The notes below the pieces were generated by a model. It was not told the DNA's origin, did no database searches, and saw only the letters and a list, made by a program, of their open reading frames with translations. A program made the translations under genes and the position numbers. Shown in pieces: positions 6,971 to 14,169 of a stretch of DNA of 35,171 nucleotides. The first letter of the stretch is position 1. Each line of letters starts with the position of its first letter. The DNA comes from UBA6220 sp041651335 (GTDB taxonomy: Bacteria; Patescibacteriota; Minisyncoccia; Minisyncoccales; Minisyncoccaceae), in the NCBI GenBank assembly GCA_041651335.1, contig JBAZJL010000009.1:1-35171 (forward strand). The letters are read 5' to 3'.

Positions 6971-7109
6971 AAATATAGAAGACATGCGAAAGTATGTCTT
7001 TTGTGTTTTGGCAGGAGATTCGAAGGCGGAGGGCCGACGGGCCCGAGCCCGTACTTGAGCGAAACTTCAGCAGAAGTTTACGCGAAAGCGAATCTCCTTG
7101 GGTCCACCA
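6971..7109 (+). repeat. tRNA-tail repeat unit, alanine type, copy 1
   Basis: A 139-bp direct repeat. In order: hairpin AGACAT/ATGTCT (6980-6985 with 6994-6999) followed by a T-rich stretch; T-stem strand AGGAG; CGAA (7021-7024); a 64-bp core (7025-7088); CGAA (7089-7092); then the tRNA-Ala tail to GGGTCCACCA (7109). T-stem copy AGGAGATTCG (7013-7022) pairs with CGAATCTCCT (7089-7098). The core shares GGAGGGCCGACGGGCCCGAG (7028-7047) with the isoleucine unit. Short ORFs through this stretch are artefacts of the repeat. Confidence 0.8.
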
Positions 7110-7249
7110 AAATATAGAAGACATGCGAAAGTATGTCTTTTGTATTTTGGCAGAAGATTCGAAGGCGGAGGGCCGACGGGCCCGAGCCCGTACTTGAGCG
7201 AAACTTTCAGCAGAAGTTTACGCGAAAGCGAATCTCCTTGGGTCCACTA
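7110..7249 (+). repeat. tRNA-tail repeat unit, alanine type, copy 2
   Basis: A 140-bp tandem copy of the preceding unit. Differences include one added T in the core hairpin (7204-7207), TGTATTTT for TGTGTTTT, AGAAGATTCG for AGGAGATTCG on the T-stem side, and a final CCACTA for CCACCA. Near identity points to recent duplication or ongoing homogenisation. Confidence 0.8.
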
Positions 7250-7281
7250 AAAATAAAATCCGTAAAAACGGATTTTATTTT
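7250..7281. terminator. bidirectional terminator-like hairpin
   Basis: A perfect 14-bp stem (7250-7263 with 7268-7281) around AAAA, with an A-rich left and T-rich right arm. It closes the repeat region before the next gene's promoter. Confidence 0.65.
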
Positions 7282-7292
7282 AGTCTAAAGAT

Positions 7293-7344
7293 TTGACTTT
7301 TGATTTTAAATTGTTATTATTCTGATTGGTAAATTACCAAGAGG
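7293..7344 (+). promoter_or_regulatory. promoter, palindrome and ribosome-binding site of the 7351 gene
   Basis: TTGACT (7293-7298), a 16-base spacer, TATTAT (7315-7320). The perfect palindrome TTGGTAA-A-TTACCAA (7326-7340) sits at the expected transcription start, directly before GAGG (7341-7344), which is 6 bases from ATG 7351. The palindrome could be an operator or a hairpin controlling the ribosome-binding site. Confidence 0.6.
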
Positions 7345-7350
7345 AAAATC

Positions 7351-7719
7351 ATGAAAATCTGCCTGACAAAGGTGACCAAAGCAGTTTTTGTGGGATCAAG
7401 TAAGAAATTCATAAGAATTGGATTTTCTGACGATTCCAGTGCAAAAATAAAAATTGATTCTTTGAACATCCAATGGATTCGATCAAAAATTGAAGCTCTG
7501 GTTTTAAGAAATGAATCCGGAGATCTTATTTCTTTTGCTCTGTGCAAATCTTTTTCTCATAATCAAGACACTCTCCTTGCTAATGGCCCGTTTTGCGCTT
7601 TTGTTCCTGACAAAAAAGAAATTTTTGCTCAGAATTTCAGTGGAGGAGTTGATGTTTTCAAGCAATGGTTGGCTGAATATTTTGTAATATTTGATCAGCG
7701 GCCAAAAAGCAAGCATTAA
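7351..7719 (+). CDS. hypothetical protein, 122 aa
   Basis: No family is recognised. The protein is soluble-looking with no signal peptide or membrane segment and alternates short strands and helices: FIRIGFSDDSSAKIKID at ~20-36, then a C-terminal helix with FKQWLAEYF. The ATG is supported by its own promoter and a GAGG motif 6 bases upstream, unlike neighbouring housekeeping genes. It stands alone, bounded by a terminator-like hairpin on each side. It belongs to the set of orphan genes here that share promoter style and a Shine-Dalgarno-like motif. Confidence 0.7.
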   Translation: MKICLTKVTKAVFVGSSKKFIRIGFSDDSSAKIKIDSLNIQWIRSKIEALVLRNESGDLISFALCKSFSHNQDTLLANGPFCAFVPDKKEIFAQNFSGGVDVFKQWLAEYFVIFDQRPKSKH

Positions 7720-7737
7720 TCTTGCTAGCCATTTTTT

Positions 7738-7761
7738 AAAAAGCGAAAAAACGCTTTTTTT
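7738..7761 (+). terminator. intrinsic terminator
   Basis: AAAAAGCG (7738-7745) pairs with CGCTTTTT (7752-7759) around six A's, followed by more T's. It ends the 7351 transcript. Confidence 0.7.
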
Positions 7762-7790
7762 AAATTTTAATTTTGTTTTTTAAGAATTTT

Positions 7791-7799
7791 TGCTATAAT
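7791..7799 (+). promoter_or_regulatory. extended -10 promoter
   Basis: TGC-TATAAT at 7791-7799, with a weak TTGTTT at 7773-7778. The start point would be near 7806, giving a leader of about 12 bases without a Shine-Dalgarno sequence before ATG 7818. Confidence 0.6.
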
Positions 7800-7817
7800 T
7801 AAAAAAGAAAAAAGATT

Positions 7818-8774
7818 ATGCCAAAAACATTAAAGCGATTGCTTATTATTTTTATTGTTGTGATTTTATCCATTGGAATTTGGGCTTATTCCCGAGCGAA
7901 TAATTCGGATCTTGTTTTTGGGGAATATGAACAAAGCCCAGAGGTTTTTGTTTCTGATAATAACTACGGCTTTACTTATAAAGATCACAATGAACGCTCT
8001 TTTGTTTATATCAATAAAAATATTTACGGCCCTTATAATGATGCGAAAATAACATCTTTGGCCAATCAAAAATTTGGATTTGCTTATGCTGGGCTAGATT
8101 ATAATGATTGGTATTTTAATATTAATGATGATATTTTCGGGCCTTATCAAAATGCCGGGGAGGTTTCAGTTTCTAATAATAATTTTGGATTTTTTTACCA
8201 ACAAGACAATCAATGGTACGTGAATATCAAAAATAAGAGTTATGGTCCATTTCCTTTGGTAAAAAATGTCGCTGTTTCCGATAGTAATTTTATTTTTACT
8301 TATCAGGAAAATAATCAGGACTATCTTTTTATTAACAACCAAGCCCAACAAGCTCCAGGAGTTATTGAAAAAGTTTCAGCCAATCAAAATGGCGTGGGCT
8401 ATGTTTATGTTGCTGGGGGAGAAAAATATGTTAATTTTAATAACCGAACTTACGGGTCTTTTAGCGAATCTTCTCCTGTTTTTTTATTTGATAATGGATT
8501 TGCTTTTTGGTATCTTGACCAAGGAAATATTTGGATAAATTTTAACGGTATGGTTATGGGCCCGTATGAATCAGTAAGTATCTTAAAAAATAGCCAAGAT
8601 ATGGCTTTTTATTACAAAAAAAAAGAAAATAAAAATTATTTTATTTCTACTAGCACAAAAGCTTCCGGGCCGTATAATTATGATTTTGCCAGGGGATCAG
8701 CCTCTCAAAAGAAAATAGGGCTTGCCTATATGAAGGGAAATGGTTGGTATGTTGTGATTATGCCCCTTAAATAA
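7818..8774 (+). CDS. membrane-anchored repeat protein (probable beta-propeller)
   Basis: The 318-residue protein starts with KR and a hydrophobic segment (LLIIFIVVILSIGIWAY, ~8-24), an uncleaved anchor or signal. The rest is about eight repeats of ~35-43 residues, each with a form of YGPY followed by a strand ending FGFxY (for example IFGPYQNAGEVSVSNNNFGF). Regular beta repeats like these suggest a propeller or WG-repeat-like fold facing outside the membrane. No enzymatic motif is seen. It is followed after 10 bases by the Kazal-domain gene, so the two probably share the promoter at 7791 and both act at the cell surface. Function is unknown. Confidence 0.75.
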   Translation: MPKTLKRLLIIFIVVILSIGIWAYSRANNSDLVFGEYEQSPEVFVSDNNYGFTYKDHNERSFVYINKNIYGPYNDAKITSLANQKFGFAYAGLDYNDWYFNINDDIFGPYQNAGEVSVSNNNFGFFYQQDNQWYVNIKNKSYGPFPLVKNVAVSDSNFIFTYQENNQDYLFINNQAQQAPGVIEKVSANQNGVGYVYVAGGEKYVNFNNRTYGSFSESSPVFLFDNGFAFWYLDQGNIWINFNGMVMGPYESVSILKNSQDMAFYYKKKENKNYFISTSTKASGPYNYDFARGSASQKKIGLAYMKGNGWYVVIMPLK

Positions 8775-8784
8775 AAAATAATTT

Positions 8785-9987
8785 ATGAAATTTAAAAAAT
8801 ATTTTCCAATTATTGTTTTGTTTTTATTTTTTATTAGTTCAAAATGCTTTGCATCTTCGCCCGTATTTTTGACCTACCCTCAGGGCGGGGAAACATTTTT
8901 AAAAGACAAAGATTATTCTCTTACTTGGGATTTTGAAAAACAATTAAAAGGAAATATTAAAATTGATCTGGTCTTTAATTCTTCAGAAAAAGCATTAAAA
9001 AATTGCAATTTAGGAATAGTGTCCATTCAAAACAAGAAATTAATATTTAATTTTAGCAATTTGTCCAAATGCGCGGATATTTTAACCGATAAAGCAAGCT
9101 ATTATTTCCATTTATATTCCCCGGTTTATTATGTTGATACTGGATATTATGTTGATTTGGATATCAAAAGTAATAAATTTACGATTCGTTTTAATTCTGA
9201 CAATATTTGTGGTTCGGCCATTGGGAAAAGTTTTTCTATTTTGCCGACCGAAGAGCTGTGTAATTATGGAAATCTGACCAGTATTGTTTCGGCTTACAAC
9301 CAGCAAAATATTAACGATGGACAATGGCATTGGAAATGCAATGATGTTTTTTGTTCAGCTAATGATCCAAATCAGAAATTAAAAATAAAATTTAAAGCCA
9401 CGGAAATAATAAATTTTATTGGAGATTCAGCTGATCCAGATTCTTTGGAATATTGGGCTGAAGGTGTTTGCGCTCTTTTTTCCTTGCCAGCGCGATATGA
9501 ATTAGTTTCTTGCGAAGATAAATTTTTAGGAAATTTAGAAAAACATGGCGGAAAAATAGATTCGTTAATGATGAAAGTAAAAACAAAAAAGCCAATTTTA
9601 TGTGCTCAAGTTTATCTTCCTGTTTGTGGCAGAGACGGCAAAACTTATTTAAATGATTGCTATGCCCAGAGAGAAGGAGTAGAAATTCTTCATAACGGAG
9701 GATGTTCTTTGAAAATAGATGGTGTTTGTGGGTCAGCTGATAAAAAATCTTTTAGCGAAAAACCTTCGATTAATTTATGCCGATCTGGAATAGCCTCAAC
9801 AGTTAGTAAATATTCTCCTTGGACATGGACTTGCGATGGTCTTAATGGGGGAATTACAGTAAAATGTTCAGCTCAAGGAATAATTTCAAAAAAATCAGAG
9901 CAGGATTCATCTATTACCAATTTAAGCAAATTAAGCCGAGCTGAATTGTTGGAAATTTTATTTGAATTATTAGCATCAAGAAAATAA
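8785..9987 (+). CDS. secreted surface protein with Kazal-type domain
   Basis: The 400-residue protein has a signal peptide (~1-23: KFKK, hydrophobic core, CFASSP). Residues ~26-135 resemble the beta-sandwich Ser-Thr-rich/Ig-like module that begins FLTYPQGGETF in many Patescibacteria surface proteins. Two Cys-rich repeats follow this pattern: CGSA-x-KSF...LC..G..S.V...W.W.C (~141-190 and ~313-360). Between them is a Kazal-type inhibitor motif, residues 273-307: C-x6-PVCGRDGKTYLNDCYAQREGV, then GGC. Kazal domains are known serine-protease inhibitors. A C-terminal helix ends the protein. It likely acts outside the cell, against host or competitor proteases; that target is inference. Confidence 0.82.
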   Translation: MKFKKYFPIIVLFLFFISSKCFASSPVFLTYPQGGETFLKDKDYSLTWDFEKQLKGNIKIDLVFNSSEKALKNCNLGIVSIQNKKLIFNFSNLSKCADILTDKASYYFHLYSPVYYVDTGYYVDLDIKSNKFTIRFNSDNICGSAIGKSFSILPTEELCNYGNLTSIVSAYNQQNINDGQWHWKCNDVFCSANDPNQKLKIKFKATEIINFIGDSADPDSLEYWAEGVCALFSLPARYELVSCEDKFLGNLEKHGGKIDSLMMKVKTKKPILCAQVYLPVCGRDGKTYLNDCYAQREGVEILHNGGCSLKIDGVCGSADKKSFSEKPSINLCRSGIASTVSKYSPWTWTCDGLNGGITVKCSAQGIISKKSEQDSSITNLSKLSRAELLEILFELLASRK

Positions 9988-10017
9988 TTTTTTTATAGGT
10001 GTTGATAATTTTATTCC

Positions 10018-10044
10018 TTGACAATTGATTTTATGGTATATTTT
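10018..10044 (+). promoter_or_regulatory. candidate promoter of the MscS-like gene
   Basis: TTGACA (10018-10023) with overlapping -10 candidates (TATATT 10037-10042, TATTTT 10039-10044); spacing is shorter than ideal. The leader of about 90 bases contains ATTGTT-AAA-AACAAT and TTTCATT/AATGAAA inverted repeats. Confidence 0.4.
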
Positions 10045-10143
10045 ATTAAGAGAATCATATTATAAATTAATGTTTCATTATTTTCTTTTTTGTCTAATTG
10101 TTAAAAACAATGAAATAAAAAAAGAAAAATGTGACTCAAAAAT

Positions 10144-10821
10144 ATGTTTCAAGATTGGTCGCTTATAACCGCCCAAGGGGTTCAATCATCTTGGGAAAGC
10201 ATTTTGCTTTTTTTGCCTAAATTTTTAGGCGCAGTTGTCATTTTTATCATTGGTTGGGTTGTTGCCATTTGGCTAGGAAAAATAGTTTCCACTATTTTGG
10301 AAAAAATTAAATTTAATGATATTTTTTCTGGAACAGGCTGGAAATCAGCTTTGGAAAAAGCAGAAATAAACATTACGCCATCTGATTTTATTGGGGCAAT
10401 TGTTAAATGGATTTTGGTAATCATTTCCTTAATGATTGCTACTGATATTTTGGAATGGTTGGCTTTTTCTTTGCTATTGAATCAAATCATTACCTGGGTT
10501 CCGAATTTAATCGTAGCAATTGCTATTTTAATCGTAGCAATTATTATTGCCGATATTTTGGAAAAAATGGTTAAAGCCAGTGCCCAGAAAATGGGAGTGA
10601 ATTTTGTAAATTATCTTGGCTTGGGCATTAAATGGGCTATTTATATTTTTGCTATTTTAGCTGCTTTATTGCAGCTTGGAGTAGCTTCAGCCATTGTTAA
10701 CACCCTAATTGTTGGCTTTGTAGCAATGTTTGCCTTGGCTTTTGGTTTATCTTTTGGATTGGGCGGCAAAGATATGGCTGCTCGCTTATTGGAAGATTGG
10801 CGAAACAAAATGACCAAGTAA
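10144..10821 (+). CDS. MscS-like membrane protein lacking the cytoplasmic domain
   Basis: The 225-residue protein has four to five predicted membrane segments (FLGAVVIFIIGWVVAIWLG ~29-47; FIGAIVKWILVIISLMIA; ITWVPNLIVAIAILIVAIII; IKWAIYIFAILAALLQ; VNTLIVGFVAMFALAFGLSF). The last resembles the pore helix of small mechanosensitive channels and ends GLGGKDMAARLLEDW. The MscS beta and alpha/beta cytoplasmic domains are missing: the protein stops just after the pore-like helix. This matches the conserved TM-helix family related to MscS. Osmotic-release function is plausible; without the vestibule it may instead be a scaffold or regulator. It is monocistronic, with a strong terminator behind. Confidence 0.8.
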   Translation: MFQDWSLITAQGVQSSWESILLFLPKFLGAVVIFIIGWVVAIWLGKIVSTILEKIKFNDIFSGTGWKSALEKAEINITPSDFIGAIVKWILVIISLMIATDILEWLAFSLLLNQIITWVPNLIVAIAILIVAIIIADILEKMVKASAQKMGVNFVNYLGLGIKWAIYIFAILAALLQLGVASAIVNTLIVGFVAMFALAFGLSFGLGGKDMAARLLEDWRNKMTK

Positions 10822-10859
10822 AAAAAGGCAGAATTAAAATAAAATATTTAATTATAAAA

Positions 10860-10891
10860 ATGTTTGGAAGCTTAGCTCCCAAACATTTTTT
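10860..10891 (+). terminator. intrinsic terminator, copy 1 of a repeated hairpin
   Basis: ATGTTTGG pairs with CCAAACAT around an AGCT-containing centre, then TTTTTT. Its right half is almost identical to the terminator at 12254-12287. Confidence 0.8.
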
Positions 10892-10910
10892 ATTATTTAT
10901 CCACATCTCA

Positions 10911-10939
10911 TTTTCAAGATTAATATATTTTGATATAAT
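10911..10939 (+). promoter_or_regulatory. promoter of the pilin-type gene
   Basis: TTTTCA (10911-10916), a 17-base spacer, TATAAT (10934-10939) preceded by TGA (extended -10). The leader to ATG 10977 is about 31 AT-rich bases with no Shine-Dalgarno sequence. Confidence 0.65.
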
Positions 10940-10976
10940 GTTTTTAATAAACAAAAAACATTTTAATTATTAACAA

Positions 10977-12219
10977 ATGAATTCTAAAAAGCTTATTGCT
11001 TTTACCTTAATCGAGCTCTTGGTCGTGATTGCCATCGTGGGTATCTTATCTGGCTTTGTTTTAGTTTCTTTGAACTCGGCCACTGATTCTGCCAATGACG
11101 CTCGTCGGAAATCAGACTTATCCCAGATTGTCAAAGCTTTGTTAGTCTATAATACCTCCAATCCTACTTATCCCATTGAAACCTGCAGCATTGGTTCAAC
11201 TTGTTCAGCCACTGTAAACAATGCTTTAGGCCAAGCATCAGGGATTACTGGCCCAAACAACACATTACACCTATTCTTCAATTGATGGAACCAGTTTTAC
11301 TGTTTCTGCGATTATGTCTGATACTGATATCTATTCCTATGACTCTGAAACAGGGTATAGCGAATCACCAGCTGAACCAGGATTGCCAGGTTATGCTAAA
11401 AGACAGCCAATTACTATCAATTCCGCTTCTGCTTTAACAGATTATCAAGTTAAGCTAACCATTACCTATGATTCTGATATGCAACCTGATTTTGATGATC
11501 TCCGCTTCACTTCGGCTGACGGCACTACCGAACTTAGCTATTGGCTAGAATCAAAAACAGATTCCACTACTGCCATTGTCTGGGTAAAGGTCCCCAGCTT
11601 GGTTTCTGGCGACAACACCCTGTATATGTATTATGCCAATGCCTCTGCCACCACGGCTTCGAATGGGGATAACACGTTTGTGTTTTTTGATGATTTTTTG
11701 GGAAGTTCAATAGATACGAATAAATGGTCGAAAAGCGGAACCATAACTGTAGCAGATTCAATAGCTATATGGTCGGCTGGTTCTCAACTTGCGTCTATCC
11801 CAACATTTGGATTAGATTATGTTATTGTCTATCGGGCGAAAATTGCCATGAGCATCCATGATACGCTTATTGATTTTAAGCCCGTTGGTGATTCTGCGAT
11901 TAGATTTCAGCCACATTGGCCCAATAACAATGTGGTCAATGCAAGAATTGGTAAAGATGGCGTATATGATGATTATAATATAGGGTCATACTCTTTCGAT
12001 TATCATACTTATAAAATATATCGTTATTTTGGACATAATATATTTTATGTGGATGGTGTTTTTAAATTAGATTATACTGGAACGAAAATAAATATAGATA
12101 ATAATGGTATTCGTATTTATACTGGAAATAATAATGCATGTTGGTTAGATTGGACATATATAAGAAAATATGTAGAAAGCGAACCAAGCTTCTTATTTGG
12201 TGTTGAACAAAATAATTAA
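10977..12219 (+). pseudogene. type IV pilin-like DUF2341 surface protein, frameshifted
   Basis: Frame 1 (10977-11285) gives a class III-type prepilin N-terminus: short leader, then FTLIELLVVIAIVGIL, then a helix with ARRKSDLSQIVKALLVYN. After PNNT it runs into LHLFFN and a stop. Reading one base later from 11266 gives YTYSSIDGTSFTVSAIMSD and continues to 12219 without a stop, so one base near 11265 breaks a single gene. The second part (from ~11314) carries a DUF2341 domain (AKRQPITINSASALTDYQVK ... LYMYYANASA), then a lectin-like beta-sandwich (FFDDFLGSSIDTNKW). Intact, it would be a pilus- or membrane-linked surface protein of about 413 residues. No slippery sequence is seen at the break, so true mutation or sequence error is more likely than programmed frameshifting. 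Identical-style terminators flank the gene. Confidence 0.8.
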
Positions 12220-12253
12220 ATTAATCAAGAATATTTTCAAGAATATTCGGACC

Positions 12254-12287
12254 CATGTTTGGGAGCTAAGCTCCCAAACATTTTTTA
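12254..12287 (+). terminator. intrinsic terminator, copy 2 of a repeated hairpin
   Basis: GTTTGGGAGCT pairs with AGCTCCCAAAC around a single A (with flanking AT/AT), followed by ATTTTTT. It matches 10860-10891 at nearly every base of the right arm and tail. Confidence 0.8.
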
Positions 12288-12291
12288 TTAG

Positions 12292-12320
12292 TTGACCGTT
12301 TTGTTTCTATTTGCTAATTT
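12292..12320 (+). promoter_or_regulatory. promoter giving a probably leaderless alaS mRNA
   Basis: TTGACC (12292-12297), a 17-base spacer ending in TGC, TAATTT (12315-12320). The ATG at 12327 begins 7 bases after the -10 element, at the expected +1. Confidence 0.55.
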
Positions 12321-12326
12321 ATATTT

Positions 12327-14132
12327 ATGACATCCAATGAATTAAGAAATAAATTTTTAGAATTTTTCAAAAAAAGAGGGCACGTTATTGTGCCTTCGTC
12401 TTCCCTTTTACCAACTGATCCATCGGTTTTGTTTACCACCGCTGGAATGCAACAATTTTCTCTTTATCTTTCTGGGAAAAAAGACGTTTTGGCTGATTTT
12501 AATAATCGCCACTTAGCCAGCAGTCAAAAATGTTTTCGCACTGGAGATATTGAAGAAATCGGCGATGATACGCATCATACCTTTTTTGAAATGCTAGGAA
12601 ATTGGTCAATTGGCCAGGACGAAAATGGCTATTTTAAAGAAGGAGCGATTAAATATGCTCTGGAATTTTTAGTTGATGAATTAGGCCTAGATAAATCTCG
12701 TTTCATTATTACTATTTTTAAAGGAGAGGGGGATATTGAAAAAGACGAAGAGGCATCTCAAATTTGGCAAAAATACGGTATTGCTTTGGAAAAAATAAAA
12801 AAATTCAGCAAAGAAGATAATTTTTGGGGACCGGTTTCTAATGTTGGACCATGCGGGCCTTGTTCGGAAATACATTATGACCGAGGCGAAGAATTTGGTT
12901 GCGGTCGGCTGGATTGCGGGCCGAGTTGCGAATATTGCAAAAGATTTGTGGAAATCTGGAATCTTGTTTTTATGCAATATAATAAAAACGAAAAAGGCGA
13001 ATATGAATTATTGCCCCAGACAAATATTGATACTGGAATCGGATTTGAAAGATTAGTTGCCTTGCTTCAAGGAAAAAAATCAGCTTACGAAACTGATATT
13101 TTTTCTTTGATTATTGAAAAAATTGAACAGCTTTCCAAAAAAGAATACGAAAAAAATAAAAAACAATTCCGAATTATTAGCGATCATGCCCGCTCGGCTT
13201 CGTTTTTAATCAGCGAAGGAGTTCGACCTTCCAACCTTGGTCAGGGATATATATTAAGAAGAATTTTAAGGCGTGCAATCAGATATGGAAAATTGCTTGA
13301 CTTAGAGCCCGGCTTTTTAAATTCATTAACAGATTTGGTAGTTGAAAAATATCAGGAAATTTATCCAGAATTATTGTCAAACAAAGAAAACATCAAATTA
13401 ATTATAACCGAAGAAGAAAAAAAGTTTGAAAAAACTTTGCAATCCGGGCTAAAAAAAATTCAAGAATTATTAGAATTAAAGTCTTCTCAAAAATTAACCA
13501 GTGAAGAAGTTTTTGATTTATATCAAAGCTATGGTTTTCCGATTGAATTGACCGAAGAAATTGCTTTAGAAAAAGGATTTGAAATAGACAAACAAGGCGT
13601 GGAAGAATTATTAAAAAAGCATCAAGAATTATCTCGAGCAGGCGCAGAAAAAAAATTTGGGGGAGTGGGCAAAGATGCTGGAGAACAAGGAGCAAAATTC
13701 CACACCGCCACTCATCTATTGCACTCAGCTTTGCGAAAATTATTGGGTGAGCATGTAGAGCAAATGGGGTCAGACATTAATATGGAGCGTTTAAGATTTG
13801 ATTTTTCTCATTCACAAAAATTATCAGCCGAAGAAATCAAAAAGATAGAGGATTTGGTTAACGAGAAAATAAAACAGGATTTAATAATCGAAAAGCAGGA
13901 AATGCCCTTGGATCAAGCCTTGAAATCGGGCGCTTTGGCATTTTTTAAAGAAAAATATCCAGAATTGGTAAAAGTTTGGACTATTTCCAATCCAGAAACA
14001 GGCGAAGTATTTAGTAAAGAAATTTGCGCTGGTCCGCATGCGGAAAAAACGGGGCAATTGGGCTGTTTTAAAATTATCAAAGAAGAAAGCAGTAGTGCCG
14101 GAGTCCGTCGAATTAAAGCTACGCTTAATTAG
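12327..14132 (+). CDS. alaS: alanine--tRNA ligase, minimal form
   Basis: Charges tRNA-Ala with alanine. The class II aminoacylation core is clear: FLEFFKKRGHVIVPSSSLLP at the N-terminus, then TTAGMQQF, CFRTGDIEEIG, FFEMLGNWSIG, VGPCGPCSEIHYDRG and GIGFERL. After the core helices the sequence goes straight to the editing (SAD) domain with zinc ligands HTATHLLH (THLLH) and CAGPH, ending SSAGVRRIKATLN. At 601 residues it is far shorter than typical bacterial AlaRS (~870). The beta-barrel with the PFYAESGGQ-type motif and the C-terminal C-Ala domain are both missing. The sequence looks intact, not truncated by mutation. The tRNA-Ala(TGC) it would charge is in the same window. The start is fixed by alignment and by the promoter. 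Confidence 0.97.
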   Translation: MTSNELRNKFLEFFKKRGHVIVPSSSLLPTDPSVLFTTAGMQQFSLYLSGKKDVLADFNNRHLASSQKCFRTGDIEEIGDDTHHTFFEMLGNWSIGQDENGYFKEGAIKYALEFLVDELGLDKSRFIITIFKGEGDIEKDEEASQIWQKYGIALEKIKKFSKEDNFWGPVSNVGPCGPCSEIHYDRGEEFGCGRLDCGPSCEYCKRFVEIWNLVFMQYNKNEKGEYELLPQTNIDTGIGFERLVALLQGKKSAYETDIFSLIIEKIEQLSKKEYEKNKKQFRIISDHARSASFLISEGVRPSNLGQGYILRRILRRAIRYGKLLDLEPGFLNSLTDLVVEKYQEIYPELLSNKENIKLIITEEEKKFEKTLQSGLKKIQELLELKSSQKLTSEEVFDLYQSYGFPIELTEEIALEKGFEIDKQGVEELLKKHQELSRAGAEKKFGGVGKDAGEQGAKFHTATHLLHSALRKLLGEHVEQMGSDINMERLRFDFSHSQKLSAEEIKKIEDLVNEKIKQDLIIEKQEMPLDQALKSGALAFFKEKYPELVKVWTISNPETGEVFSKEICAGPHAEKTGQLGCFKIIKEESSSAGVRRIKATLN

Positions 14133-14169
14133 CTTGTCTAAAATATAAAATCAGCGTAAGATAAAAATA

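Noticed and set aside
6932..7197. Two forward ORFs of 61 and 67 residues over the tandem repeats
   Set aside because: They exist only because the repeat core is GC-rich and free of stops; they overlap tRNA-tail and hairpin sequence and have no promoter or family.
8266..8538. Forward 90-residue hydrophobic ORF inside the repeat-protein gene
   Set aside because: Alternative frame of a T-rich coding region; the real frame has clear protein repeats.
11250..11290. Programmed ribosomal frameshift in the pilin gene
   Set aside because: No slippery heptamer, stimulatory hairpin or internal Shine-Dalgarno sequence near the break.
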